From: Solanum dulcamara
Lineage: Eukaryota > Streptophyta > Magnoliopsida > Solanales > Solanaceae
Length of the DNA: 64,000 bases
Assembly (NCBI RefSeq): GCF_947179165.1
Contig: NC_077239.1
Span: 30,642,134 to 30,706,133 of the forward strand
Direction of reading: 5' to 3'
This document shows positions 44,449 through 56,399 of the stretch, piece by piece (position 1 is the first letter of the stretch; every line of letters starts with the position of its first letter). The notes below the pieces were generated by a model that was given only the letters and a program-made list of their open reading frames with translations, had not been told where the DNA came from and did no database searches. Position numbers and translations under genes: made by a program.

Positions 44449-47400
44449 TGTTATAATGACCCTACTGGTCATTTTCATCCTTTTACGATCTTTTTAGCGG
44501 TTAGACCTTTCCTATAGCGACCCGAAGCCATATATGACTTGATGGTATTGACAATTAGATCGTTCGTTTGGGTTTTATGCTTGATTTCTTATTTTTGTTC
44601 TTTTGGAGTTTGAACGGTTGAATTTGGTCAAAAAGAAAGGAAAACAACCTCAGAATAGAATTCTGACAACTCCATCAGCTTTGGAATGGCCAAGTTAGGC
44701 TAGGAGCATGGTCGGTGTGGAGGTACTAAGTGCGATTTTGAGGCCATTTGACACTTTAGCCTTTGAAATTTTGCCTAAGGATGACTTTAGTCAACATTCT
44801 TGGTAAATGCGCTCGGATTGAAATTTCGTCACCACGATTAGCTTTGGAATGTTGAGTTTAGTTTAGAAAGACCTTTTGTTCATGCCCCGAGACTTCTTGT
44901 CTTATTTCGACCCTCGTTGTAAAATTGGGAAATATTTTGCTTAGGTGTCCCACATTATGTGGAGACGACCTCACATGGAATATTCAACTGCGCTATTGAG
45001 TCTAGAATATCAAATTTGGTGGGGTAGCATAATCCATTTGTTTGCAAGGGATTCCAAATAAACTTTGAGAACCCCGCCGGAGTTGGGGAAAATTTCTGAA
45101 ACCAGCTGATATGCATTAGCTGGGGAAGCCCAAATTTGGCTTCGCATTTACGCGACCTAGGCCCCGTTGGTGGAAGCTAGGGTCCTTGGCCTCCATATTC
45201 GCGGGTATAAGACCGCATTCGCAAAGTCTGAAGGCATTAGCCTCCGCGTTCGTGAGATACCTTCCGCGTTCGCTGAGCCTAATGGCTTATCCCTCTGTAT
45301 TCGTGGAGAGCAATTCACAAGTCTTATAATTAAGACTAATGATGCGAACTCAGCCCCCGACCCCCATTTCTTTTCTTTAATTTTTGGAGCTAGGAAGCTC
45401 CAAATTGAGTGATTCTAAGTCCGGTGGATTCATGTTGATCGTGCCTACATATTGGTATATTCGGGGGAGAGCATGCAAGGTGATAATTTGAGGTAAATTT
45501 TGCTCCAAAGGGGCTGTCAAACCTTAGCTAGAGGATTTAATGGTGGTTTGTTATGTTGGGTTATTTTCTCCCATTTTGAGCATCGATTAGTGTCCTATTT
45601 TGGTTTACAAGATCAATAATGCGTTTAGAATGTTTTCACAGAGTCATTTTCAAGATTCCCATAATGGGTCACACAATCCCGTTTTAGACCCAATTTTGGG
45701 TCTGTCTTAAAAAATATAATTTTAGTGTCAAAACATTATATTGATGAGGTGATCAACATTTTGATAGCGTGGAGGCATTTGAAGTCATTTTTTGGAGTAA
45801 AAAGCTATCGGGAAGTGGACTTAGAGTGCCTGTGTTCGACTTTTAGGTAGGCTACAATCTCCTTTCTTTTGATTTAGCTTTTTAAGATAGAGTATAGCAT
45901 AAACTACATATGGTTCATATTGTATGTAATGGGTTAGGCTTGATTTCTAGATCCTTGGTTCGTTATCCCAGTGTGAGCCCTAGGATGGGTTACCTTTATG
46001 AGACTTCTAATCTAGTAGTAAGATTATTGATTATGCCTCAGTTTGGTCTTTGTTAGCCTATTTTAGGTGGATTTTTTGATATTTATGGTGATTGACTGAT
46101 TTGATCCATAGGATTGGTTTTGGGATGAGACTTAGTTGATGTAGATATTGTTGGCCAAAATTTATGAGGCTTTGTGTCCTTCGCTATTGTATCACTTTTC
46201 TTGAAGCCTTGGTGTAGTGATTTCTAGCCAGTTAGGCTTGTGATCTACTGTCGAGTACAATTTCTGGATTTAGAGCTAGAATTCCTTTATGCTTTCTTGT
46301 TGCCGTTTGGTGGGACTAGATGTGGTTTTATTCTCGGGGTTGTATTCCTAGTTGTATTCAGAGGTTTTGATTTACTAGATGAGCACGGTTTCCTCACTTT
46401 CCTCCTCCTTGTTACCCAGTTAGGGTTGAGTTCCCATTTGGATTTTGTTGTTGAGTTAGAGGAGTAGATTTGAGCTATAAGCCTTGGTTAGAGATCAGTT
46501 ACATATGCTAGTCCTGTTTCTATGATCTAGAGAGTAAACTTCATATGGAGTCACTATTATATGTGATTGTGAATGCTGTTTGGGTTCTGGTGATGGCATG
46601 CATTGCATTGGATCATTGTTTTCTCAAGTATGTAGTTGACCCCAGTGCATGCATTAGTTCTTGGAATTAAATGGAGAAAGGTGGGTTATAACCCAATCTA
46701 TTTTATACTAATTTTCGAAGAGAGGCCATACTACCTTTATTACTACTATTTTTCAGTGGACTGGAGGTATCGAGGATGCACTCATTTTATGATATTGGTT
46801 TAAGGCATCGAGGATGCGCTTATTTTATTATATTTATTTGAGGCATCAAGTATGCACCCATTTCATGATAGTGTCCCCATTGTAGAGTTTTTTGACCCTT
46901 TTTATACTGATTTGACTATTTATCTTCGGTCATCGCGATGGAACAGGTTTTATAATCGGATAAAGATTTAGATAAGATATGGATCGAGATCAGACACTTA
47001 TATAGAGGCATTCCTGAGCCCCCCTTGGCGATCCCATAGAGATGGGTTCTACTTCCTAGCCAAGACTGGAAGTAGGTATATATATCTTGGTATGAGGCAC
47101 TTGGAATTGATGGTACTACTGGGTTTTTTTTGCATGACTTTCATTCGTATATGCATTGCCTATCACCAGTATAATTGTTTGTACTTGTCGGTAGAATGGG
47201 ATGCCATGCGGGTTCACCTATTCATGAGTAAACTTCCTAGGCACATAGGGGATCGAAGGTATTTTCTTACTATTTACGAACTTGTGGCGGTATAAAGGGT
47301 GGTCTCTTGTTTGAAGGTAGTTACTACCCTTGTTCTTATTTATCTATCTTTTTGTGCAGGGATTTAGTGGTACGGTCCTTTGGGCCTTTATGTGATATCT

Positions 47401-48104
47401 TTGTTTACTTCTGTTAGTAGGGTGTCACTTAGTTGTTTCCCCTTTGTAGTGTGTCGTCATGTTTAGGTCTTGGGTTGGAACCAACAAGTATGTCCTTTAT
47501 TTTTCCAATATTCTCTCTCTTCTTTATGTCTGATGTTTCTTATTGCAGGTTTTCGTATTATTCATGATAGTTACTTGGTGATATATACTCCTTGTTGACA
47601 TATTCTTTATAATTTCTTTATCTTTAGAGCTCAATCAGCTGATGCCTACTGAGTGCCGCTTGTTGGTACTCATACTACACTTTTGTACCCTACAGATCAT
47701 AGTACGGGTCTTCACTACTTATTTAGATATCGTGTAGAGCAGCTCTTGGATTTTAGAGACTTGGGTGAGCTCTTGGCATTCAGAGTTGCCTATCTCCCTC
47801 TATTTTGGCCTGGACTAGTCTTTACTTTGTATTCATAGACAGTCTATACTATCATTATGATTATTGTATATGTATAAACCTTGTACTTCCTTATTTGGTC
47901 TAGTTGCTCGGCTACCAATAGATACCAATTCTTGGGGGTTATCTTGTTGTATGTTATTATTCTTTTTTTCTTATTATTTTTATTATTTCTCTTCTTCTAC
48001 TTGTAATGGTCCGTTGCCTATGGTTCCGTACTATGGGGTTAGGCTTACATACTTGTAGGTTAATAGTAGGTTCCATCATGACTTGAGAAATCGGGTCATG
48101 ACCA
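44449..48104 (+). mobile_element. A2 3' LTR, about 3.65 kb
   Basis: It starts TGTTATAATGACCCTACTGG and ends near GGTCATGACCACA; the last bases are decayed, so the end is uncertain by a few bases. It matches the minus-strand 5' LTR (40002 down to 32969) along its length but has no insertion at the point corresponding to the solo LTR: the empty site is at about 47010-47020 (GGCATTCCTGAGCCCCCC). A short 39-base repeat array lies at 46755-46865. Confidence 0.85.
46755..46865. repeat. 39-base subrepeat in A2 LTR, about 3 units
   Basis: The reverse complement of the unit found at 27343-27540 and 37497-37660 (GCATCGAGGATGCGCTTATT type). Only about three diverged units are present, showing copy-number change between LTRs of one family. 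Confidence 0.85.
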
Positions 48105-48600
48105 CAGGATTTGTGTGCTAAATGGTTATTTATTTATATAAGTTGTTGGGTTAGTTGAGATTCTTATTGTGGCGTGATGTTCATATTATTTTTCGGCATG
48201 CATAGCATGGTGCATATGCATTGAATTTAACGTCTATTGAGGCTGGGATCGGTATGTTCGCCTACACCATATGCATTTCATGCCCTTTGAGGCTAAGGAT
48301 CGGAGTGCTGCAGCTTAACACATGTATTTCATTCCCTTTGAGGCTAATGATCGAGGTGTTTGCCTATACCACATACTTTGAATAGTGGTGTTCACCTACA
48401 CCACATGTATTTCATGCCATTTGAGGTTAAGGGTCAGGGTGTTCCCTTACGCCACATGTATTGGATCAGGGTGTTCACCTACACCACATGCATTCATTCC
48501 TTTAAGGCTAAGTATCAGGGTGCTCACCTACACCACATTACATTACATTACATTTCATAAGGTTGTGTACTATGACTTGTGTGGTTGTTGCTAGCTGAGT
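48105..48600. repeat. Minisatellite of 50-60 base units
   Basis: From about 48255 to 48560 a degenerate unit recurs five to six times, with parts GTTCACCTACACCACATG, CATTTCATGCC and TTTGAGGCTAAGGATC. Unit length varies by deletion of parts. The array ends in ACATTACATTACATTACATT (48535-48555). The flanks 48105-48254 and 48561-48600 hold nothing I recognise. Overlapping ORFs at 48360-48594 only reflect the periodic sequence. Confidence 0.85.
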
Positions 48601-50836
48601 TTAGAACTCTAAGACTTGGTATGTTATTTGAACGAATCTCAAAAGCTTGGTATATTGTTGGAAATATTATAATGTAAAAAAGGGAAGAAGTAGGTGGATT
48701 TGGATGCAAGCTACCATGTAAGACCGTAGAAGTTGGAAAGGCAGAACAAGTTTTTAAGGGAATGAAAAAGGGGTTGAGACTCATTGAGTACACTCGGTAA
48801 CTCGCCTAAAGGATTCGACGACTCGACTAGTGACCATGAGTTTGCCAAAACGTTTAAGGAGTTTGTCTTAGTGAATGAAGGAAATTAGGGAGAAGATTTA
48901 GGTTTAGTGCCTAGCTGAACAGGATCGGTGAGCTAAGTGATCTCGCCAAAAAGATAAGAGATTTTTCCTTGGAATGAAGTAAAGTTGGCGAGATGGAAAT
49001 TGAAACAACGACTCGTCAATTGGATCAGTGAGCTTAGTGGATATCAATGAATTATTTAGAGAATTTACTTCAGGACTTGAAAGGTTTGGCGTAAATAGGG
49101 AGCGATCGGTGAGCTTGACCGATCTCACCAAAGATTCCGTTAGTTATTTTATCAGGTTATTTCATTCATTTCCTACCTAATTAACCCTTAAGATACATCA
49201 TTTTGGACTACTTTGGATGATCTATAACTACCCAAACCTTTCGAATTTCCCTTATTCTCTCTCAAGCCATTATAATAAAAAATCTTCTCTCTAGAAATCT
49301 CTCCCAATGCTATCTTCTTCCCCAAGTCAAGCTAGGTTTTCAAGATCAACTTCAAGCCTCCACTGCTAAAGCTTGATTGTTGACTTTGATTACCAAGGTA
49401 TGTGGGAATTCACCAATGGATTCCATTCATCCATTGGTTCCTAAAAGATTTCAATTCTAAAAATTTTATTTTACCTAGTCATGAGGATTGTATGTCAATT
49501 CTTCATAGGTCCTTTCTAATTGATTTCAATTACTATTATTCTTCAACATTTTGCAGGATTTTACTTTGATTCATGATTTCTAATTGATTTTATACATACT
49601 TAGTTCATGAATTATGTATGATTTACAATTATGCACTATAAATTTATTATCACGGTTTTGATGAATAATTATGCATGTTCTCATCAAAGTTATGAATCAT
49701 GATTCATGTATGTTTCCAAGTAAGTAATCGTGAATTGTGAAATGTTTTCTCACAATATGAAAAACAATCATGTTTTAAATGCTTAGGAAAGTAAGCATCA
49801 ATATGTTTATGTTATGATTATGGTTTTCAATGAGGTATTCTTATGGTGAATTTTATAAAATGGATTGGTATTGATTATTATCTTTCCTAATTTTATTACG
49901 GTAATGATTTGTGTTTTCTGTTGAAATTGGACTAAGCACCGACAGAACTTTGTGGTGGAGACTTGGCAAGAAAGTCTTTTGTAGCAACCCCTTATTTCAA
50001 ACTATGTTCCCTCGTACGTTTGCCATTATGGCTTGCTAGTTGATCCACATATATCTCGTGATGATGACGGTACTCACAGAGTCTACATTGAGAAGTAGGC
50101 TTTCTCTTTTCAGTGTGGGAGTAGTACCGGATTCCATGTTATAGCTCACATGGTTTTACATGTTTGTTAAGGTTATATCCCACAAAGTAAAGTATGATCT
50201 CTTACAAGTTCTTCTCTATGATTTTTGATGATTCATTGACCATATATTGCGATTTTCTACTTTACTGGCATGTTTTAAATGCTAATGGTCTTGCATCTCA
50301 TGTCTCATGTCTCATGTTCACACTTATCTCATTTTTATATTATGCATATTTCTCACATACTTATTATAATACATGTACTAATGCATACTTTTACCTACAT
50401 TATATCATAACATAGGGTTCAATGATCATCCTTCTTATCCACGTAGCTAAACTTCAGTGTTTGCTATCATCTACTTGTTTGTGACTCCTCATGCTTCGAG
50501 GACACAACATTCATGATTTCATTCATGTTTCTTATGGCTTTATTTTTCTATGATTAGGGTGACCCAGTGCTTGTATTAATGCCCCCGTCTAGACTAGTAG
50601 AGGCATGTTAGATTTGTTATGTCTTTGTTGTCCCATTTATTTGGAGACTATATCGATTCTCTTTTTGATTGAGACTTCTACCTTTGAGATTTTATTTCCG
50701 AATTCGTGTTCTTCTATTGATGTTTTTGTACTTACCTTATGTATGCTCATGTATGGCATTTTATGAGGCTTGGTTGAGCTCTCTCAGGATCCTAATCACT
50801 GTGTAATGTTTAGGCCGTTTTTTTGGATCATGATAA
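48600..50836 (+). mobile_element. Element F 5' LTR (left border uncertain)
   Basis: It ends with GGATCATGATAA just before a primer site at 50840, the pattern of a decayed GGTCGTGACA end. The block contains motifs of the type GGTGAGCTTGACCGATCTCACC (split here across 49112-49134) in several degenerate copies at 48925-49135. Its architecture resembles the LTR of H around 59300-61013 (for example CAAGGTATGTGG at 49397 and 59540). The left border is not recognisable. No coding region. Confidence 0.65.
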
Positions 50837-50839
50837 ACT

Positions 50840-50851
50840 TAGTATCAGAGC
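50840..50851 (+). other. Element F primer binding site (tRNA-iMet type)
   Basis: TAGTATCAGAGC, one base different from TGGTATCAGAGC, follows the LTR end with the usual short spacer. Confidence 0.85.
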
Positions 50852-51052
50852 TCAAGGTTTTAAAGTGTCTTACAGATTTTAACATTCCGTGTCAAGTTGA
50901 ATCTTTTTCATGGGTGTGAAGCACGCCATATCTATGAATGATAAACTATAAGGTATTTTAGAAAATTGTACTTCTTTAATCACTCTTAAGTTGTGCGATA
51001 GGGTTGAACTCTAAGGCTTTCCTTCTAACAGTTTTTCTTTTTTATTATAGAA

Positions 51053-51400
51053 ATATATCGAAGAGCTCCCACTAGAAGGGGTGTGGACCAAGAGGAGGAG
51101 CACCAATCTGCTCAAGCTCCTATGGATCCCTTTGCCGAGCAAGTGACTTATGCAGAGTTCCAAGCCACTTTCCAAGTGCTTGCTCATGTTATGGCGGCAC
51201 AAGCTAACCGAGAGGTAGTTGCTCTCATAAATCCAAATGTGGGTACGACAACAACAAGAGCTTCTGATTTTATGGGGATAAATCTCCTGGAGTTTCATGA
51301 GTCCGAATTATATAAGGATTTTCAAGAGTTTGTTGAAGGAATATAAAGAATTATTGATATCATGGGTGTGCCACCAGTAGAAAAGGTGGGCTTGGCTTCT
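51053..51400 (+). pseudogene. Element F gag, N-terminal fragment
   Basis: From 51056 the frame reads YRRAPTRRGVDQEEEHQSAQ, then EQVTYAEFQATFQVLAHVM, SDFMGINLLEFHESELYKDF and, after one stop, IIDIMGVPPVEKVGLAS. This matches the start of H gag ([45 protein letters not shown]). The expected initiator appears to be ATA at 51053-51055. After about 115 codons homology stops near 51400, where element D LTR sequence begins. It encoded the capsid N-terminus; only this fragment remains. Confidence 0.82.
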
Positions 51401-53397
51401 GAGGGAATATGGTACATACTCTGATAACTCTGAAATTGGTCAGTCCCTGAATTTGATAATTTTAGTATTAAAATGAATGTATTGATGTTGTAATTTTATT
51501 TTGACAGCATGACAGTGTTATGAGGTTGTACAAAAGGGAACAAAATTGGTTACTTAAGTTGGAGAGCGTTAAATGCCTACATGTAGGAGATAACTTTCCA
51601 CTCCTTAGATTGAGCATGTTCTAGCATTTGTATGATGATTTGTGTGAAATTGGGGGTATTTGGGAGTTGATCATGCTTAATTCCTAGAAACCATGCCATA
51701 GGCTCTATTTAAGGGGAATTTGAGGTATTGTAGCATATGTTATGTTATTGTTGATCATCCGTACCTTGTGGTGTGTATTGTGTGTTTGATGTATATTTTT
51801 TGATGTATGTTTAACCTTAGTCTAGGCTTAGACTAGTAATTTTCATAGACTTGCATATTTTTAGAGTCGCTAGGACTTGAAACATCTTTGACATTGCTTT
51901 GGACTGCTTAGATACCTATAAACTGATATAGTAGATTTGTGTCTGATAGTTTGGGCCTTACTAGGTAGTGACATAACTTTTGGAATCATATATCCATATT
52001 CCCTGATTCCATCAGTCTCATATCACTTGGTTTTAAATTCTGGAAGTCTATTCGTCATTTCTAGTTAGATGTGGTTTGGGTTGGAGTAGTTTATTAGTGG
52101 CACTCATATTGGCGGGTACTCCCTGAGATTCTCGATTGGCTGATTATCCTAAGTCTGACCGATTCACCTCTATTCATGGTTTAAGTCACCAAATCACTTC
52201 ACCGAACACAGTTTATGTCCTTGCCTTGTTATTATAGCCTTCGTTCAAGTCACTGGATTTACTTAGCCTTGGTTCAAGTCTATAGCTACCTTTTAGCCTT
52301 ATGTTATGACACGCCACTTGAAGTCTAAGTCCGTGACATTTGGCTCAAGTCTATAGCTACCTTTCAGCCTTGGTTCAAGTCCACAACTACCTTTCAACCT
52401 TGGTTCAAGTCCGTAGCTACTAGTATCGCAGTTCAAGTCCTTGATCACTTTCATACGTGGTTCAACTCCACGATTACATTTATCCTTGGTTTGATTCCTT
52501 TTTTATTCCAAATATCAGTTCTAGTCCTTGATTCCTTTGTATTGATTCAGTTCAAGTCCTTAACTTTTTCATGCTTTGGATTAATAACTTCAGGCTCTAG
52601 GAATGGTTTGGTTCAAGTTTGCATAAAATTTATGATATTGGTGGTACTATCGACTTCTTTCATTTCATTTTAACCATCTTTGCTCATGTCGGGATTATGG
52701 GAGTCTATTTGGGTTGTTACTTGAAACCTATGCACGCGTACACCCATCAAGTTTATGGAAGCCTAGCAGACTTTGTTAACTTCTCTCTTTCTCTTTATAT
52801 GTGAGCATACTTATATACATACCTATTTGATTTCCTTGTTCTTGTCTGTAGGTGTTTTAGTTTCTCGAATTTCAAATTGCTTTTGATTTTCTTGCTCAAT
52901 TGACCTATGATACCTACTGGGTAAATGTTGGTTTGGAACTTATACTACACTCTACATCTATTTTTGTGAAGCAAGTCCGATCATCAACTATCAACATTGA
53001 CCTCAAGCCAGTGGTAGTCTTGATCGAAGTCAAGGGTGAGCATACAACAACTTGGATTTACCCATCTCCCTTTGTGTATATATATGTATATATATTATCT
53101 GTCTCTTACTTTTTGAGATAGTCTTGTTTTGGGGGTCCACTTCAAGGACTTGTACTTGTTGGTTTAGTAGCTCTGTACATGTGACTTCTAGGTTCTGGAA
53201 GGAATCTTTTACTTGTATATATTTTTGGTTTGCTTTTGCCTATTTATTTGTATTCCTGTTATTTTATTACTATTTATAGTTGAATGTTGGTATTCTACCC
53301 TTTTATCCCATTACTTGTAGTTTTGAGATATGGGTCGGCTTGCCTACTATTAGGCCATAGTATGCGCTATCATGAATCGAGGATTTGGGTCAGGACA
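51400..53397 (+). mobile_element. Element D 5' LTR
   Basis: It ends GGGTCAGGACA at 53397, three bases before a primer site. The left border near 51400 is set by the loss of F gag homology; no clear TG terminus is visible. The U5 part resembles family A (for example ATGATACCTACTGGGTAAATG at 52909, compare TGATGCCTACTGAGT at 47640). A degenerate tandem array lies at 52240-52560. ORFs inside are small and unconserved. Confidence 0.7.
52240..52560. repeat. Degenerate tandem repeat built on TTGGTTCAAGTC
   Basis: About nine copies of a 30-40 base unit with the core CCTTGGTTCAAGTCCATAGC and CTACCTTTCAG parts. Spacing is uneven and copies diverged. It lies in the LTR of element D and no comparable array is seen in the family A LTRs. 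Confidence 0.85.
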
Positions 53398-53400
53398 AGT

Positions 53401-53412
53401 TGGTATTAAATC
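53401..53412 (+). other. Element D primer binding site, degenerate
   Basis: TGGTATTAAATCCCTAGG follows the LTR end AGGACA after AGT. The position and the downstream leader (GTCTAGTAGAGTCCTACG) match the family A element, whose site is still TGGTATCAGAGC. Confidence 0.82.
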
Positions 53413-53602
53413 CCTAGGTTCATCAGCCTCACTTGTACAGAGTTAATGTCTAGTAGAGTCCTACGAATCGATGCACAAATATCCCTAACTTATTATTAGG
53501 AGACTACAGGATGTTGTAAGAACTTGTTCTTTTTTTGGTCACTGTCGTGCAGTATATATTTATCAGTTTCATAAAATCCTACTTGTTCCACTCTTTTACA
53601 AG

Positions 53603-55090
53603 ATGACTCATACACATGATAAAGCCCCAGCTAGGGGTAGAGGCCAGCCTCAAAGTCGTGCCAAGGGTGCATCCCCATCGCAGGACAGAGAAAAAACTTT
53701 AGAGACAGAGAAAAGACTTTGGAGCCTGACGTGGAGCTATAGGTAGCTCAACTATATCATTAATGGATGGGCCTCATACTAGCACAACCACGGCCTACCC
53801 CAATTGCAGCTCTGGACCTTAAGGCCTATGTTAGTCAAGATACTAGCCTCCATAGGGGTATACAATAGGCTCCATCTTGAGTTTTTCCAGAACCACAGGG
53901 TCAACCTACATCAATGGCACCAGTAGTTTAACCACCACCAGTACCTTCCACCTAACCGAATAATTTAGAGGGAATCATTCCACTACTCAAGTAGAAGATG
54001 CTCAGAGTGTTTCTCAGATTATCACCGCTGAGGTTTTCAGGGGTTGTGGGTGAGGATGCCAATAAGTTTCTACTTAGTTATCATGAGTGACTGCAGATTT
54101 GGGATTGGTGAAGTCGAGAGTAGCCAACTTCATCATTTATCAGCTAGGCAGTCCTGCCAGGTAGTAGTTGAGTTCATATCTAGACACTAGGCTAGCTTGG
54201 TCTCCACCAGTGTTATGGATAGAGTTTTTTGAGGCCTTTTTGTCCAGGTTCATCCCTAGGAGAATTAGAGATTAACTCCGAGATCAAAGTTTATAATTGG
54301 AGTAGGGATCCATCATAGTGTCAAAATACGAGGCCAAATTCCATGAGCTCTCCAAACTTGCCACTATGATATTTACCTACTAAGGAGGAGAGAGTTTGGT
54401 GCTTCGTATGAGGTTTGAGACTCTAGCTATGAATTGAGACTCAGTCCTTAGTCTAAGTGGGCTGCTCCTTTTTGGATGTGGTGGACCATGCTCTCACACT
54501 TAGAGCAGCTCCATTGTGAGGCTCAAGGAGGTAGCAACAAGAGAGCCAAGCAAGTTGACAATCATGGTGAGCCCCATTTTAGGCCCAAAGATTAATATGA
54601 TAGGCCCAGCCAGAGGTTCCAACAGGGTCAGTGCAATCGCCCATTTTTGGCTTTGCTTTATACTACAGATGGTGAGTAGCACCATTAGGGCAGTTATAGT
54701 ACCGGTCTGGGTCAAGGCCGATGTAGTATTAAGATAGGTTCATTAGGCCGAGGTCGCCGACCCTTAATTACAAGCAGGCTGCCATATGGGTGCTATTATA
54801 TAAAGAGTTAGATCACTAGTCCCGTAAGTGTACTCTCCGTAGGTCAAATTCACTAGAACCATAGGGATCAAGACCCACACCAGTAATAGCACCTCTAGTT
54901 AGAGGTGGAGGCCAAGGCTAGAATTGTAGGGGTGGTATTAAGGTACACGGGGAGATCCCTAGGGTGGTAGGATAGGTGGCCGAGTAGATGCATATGGTAG
55001 AGGTTCCCAGGGCTACTTTTATGTAGCTCTAGCTAGAGTAGAGGCTGAGGCATCGGACGATATGATCGCAGGTATGATTCTTTTATTCCA
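53603..55090 (+). pseudogene. Element D gag, broken
   Basis: The start is taken at ATG 53603 (MTHTHDKAPARGRGQPQSRA). A Gln/Pro-rich region follows, then a capsid-like part where FSGVVGEDANKFLLSYHE (about 54030-54090) matches the usual chromovirus phrase on gag residues. Later parts are recognisable only in pieces. The nucleocapsid Cys-His motif is not readable. Stops occur about every 10-20 codons. The role would be particle assembly and RNA packaging. Confidence 0.7.
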
Positions 55091-55139
55091 TTAGCCCGCC
55101 TAAAGTTTATTTGATTTAGGCTTCACTTATTCATATAGA

Positions 55140-55690
55140 TCTGTGTATTGTGCCCTTAGCTTAGTTGATGCGTGTTTTGACCCCCGTAGGTGATTCTTTA
55201 GTAGTGGATTAGGTCTTCATATCTTGTGTGGTCGGGAAAATAGGACGACCTTATTTTACTTGATATGTTAGATTTTGATATGATTCTGGCATGGACTATT
55301 TATCCCCTCACCGTGCGTTCTTGGATTACTATGCCAAGACTGTTACCTTAGCCATGTCTAGTATTCTACTGTTGGTACTGCAAGGCTCTTGTAGTAGCAC
55401 ACCATTTTGGATGACTTCTTTTATTTAGGCTTCGAGGTTAGTGGCGAGCAGATGTTTGTCTTACTTGGCCTACATTAGAGATGTTAGTAGGAAGGGCCCT
55501 ATGGTTGATTCAATATTTATAGTCTGAGAGTTTGTAGATATGTTTTCTACCAACCTGGCTAGCCTTTCTCCAAATTTATGTTATTGACTTCGCCCGTGAT
55601 TTAGCATCGGGTACTCATCCTATTTCCATCCCACCATATTGTATCGCCCCGATAGAGCTCAAGAAGCTTAGTGTACACACATTTTATTGA
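55140..55690 (+). pseudogene. Element D pol: protease and RT N-terminus, broken
   Basis: The protease end is marked by GMDYLSPHRAFLDYYAKTV (about 55290-55345), closely matching the chromovirus phrase before RT. Next come EFVDMFSTNLASLSP (about 55528) and, in another frame, the RT entry motif read from ATCCCACCATATTGTATCGC (PISIPPY-like) and PIELKKL near 55650. Beyond 55690 the RT fingers, palm and catalytic box are missing. Confidence 0.75.
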
Positions 55691-55699
55691 GGTTATTTC

Positions 55700-56160
55700 T
55701 ACTATAGTGGCAGCTCTGACTCGGTTGACTCATTAGAATATTTCCTTTGAGTGGTCGGAGGAGAGATTTCTGAGGCTCAAGGAGTTGCTTACCACCGCTC
55801 TTTTATTAACTCTTCCAATTGAGGGAGAGGGCTTCATGGTGTATTTTGGCGCATCTGGTGTTAGTTTGCGTTGTGTAATGATGAACTAGGGCTGGGTTAT
55901 TACTTATACATCGAGATAGCTTTAATTGTATGAGTACAACTACCCCACTCATGACCTATAGTTTATGGCAGTAGTTTTTGCACTTAAGATTTAGAGGCAC
56001 TACTTGTATGGAGTTTGATATGAGATCAACACTGATCACTAGAGCCTTTAGTACAATATGAGTCAGCGGAATCTTAATTTGAGGTAGCACCATTGGATTG
56101 AGTTCCTAAAGGACTATGACCTCTCTATTCTCTCTCATCATAGTGAGTATGGGCCTTTCT
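55700..56160 (+). pseudogene. Element D pol: RNase H, broken
   Basis: FEWSEERFLRLKELLTTALL (about 55748-55807) is the connection between RT and RNase H, and LTLPIEGEGFMVYF precedes the RNase H start. Further pieces match HYLYGVKFEVYTDH-like and LNLRQRRW-like segments (here NLNLR at about 56070). The first catalytic Asp region is degraded. The sequence continues directly from the RT entry, so about 0.5 kb of RT has been deleted. Confidence 0.75.
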
Positions 56161-56399
56161 TTCTACTGTAGAGAAACCTTTGGCTTTGGACATCCAGTCC
56201 TTAGCTAACAAGATGATTCAGCTTGATATTTATGATTCCTGACATGTGCTAGTTTATATGGGATCTCATTCATCCTTATTAGAGCAGATTCACAGTCAAT
56301 AGTTTGAGGATTAGGGCTTGTTTTCTCTTTGAGATCGAGTTTTAAGAAATGATGTCAATTGGGCTACTTTAGATCTAGACGGAGTATTGTGGTTTAGTG

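Larger units (their letters stand above)
42806..48104 (+). mobile_element. A2: family A copy in plus orientation with large internal deletion
   Basis: It consists of a piece of 5' LTR (42806-43891), only the last 550 bases of internal region (43892-44448), and a long 3' LTR (44449-48104). The LTR piece matches 45575-46670 of the 3' LTR; the internal piece matches, in reverse complement, 29838-30400 of the minus copy. The primer site, gag and pol are gone. No autonomous function remains. Confidence 0.85.

Noticed and set aside
48360..48594. Overlapping ORFs with repeated HLHHMYF / YTTCI phrases
   Set aside because: They arise from the periodic minisatellite in two frames.
54500..54737. Overlapping 71-73 codon ORFs on both strands
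   Set aside because: Located in the decayed gag of element D; neither frame shows a known motif.
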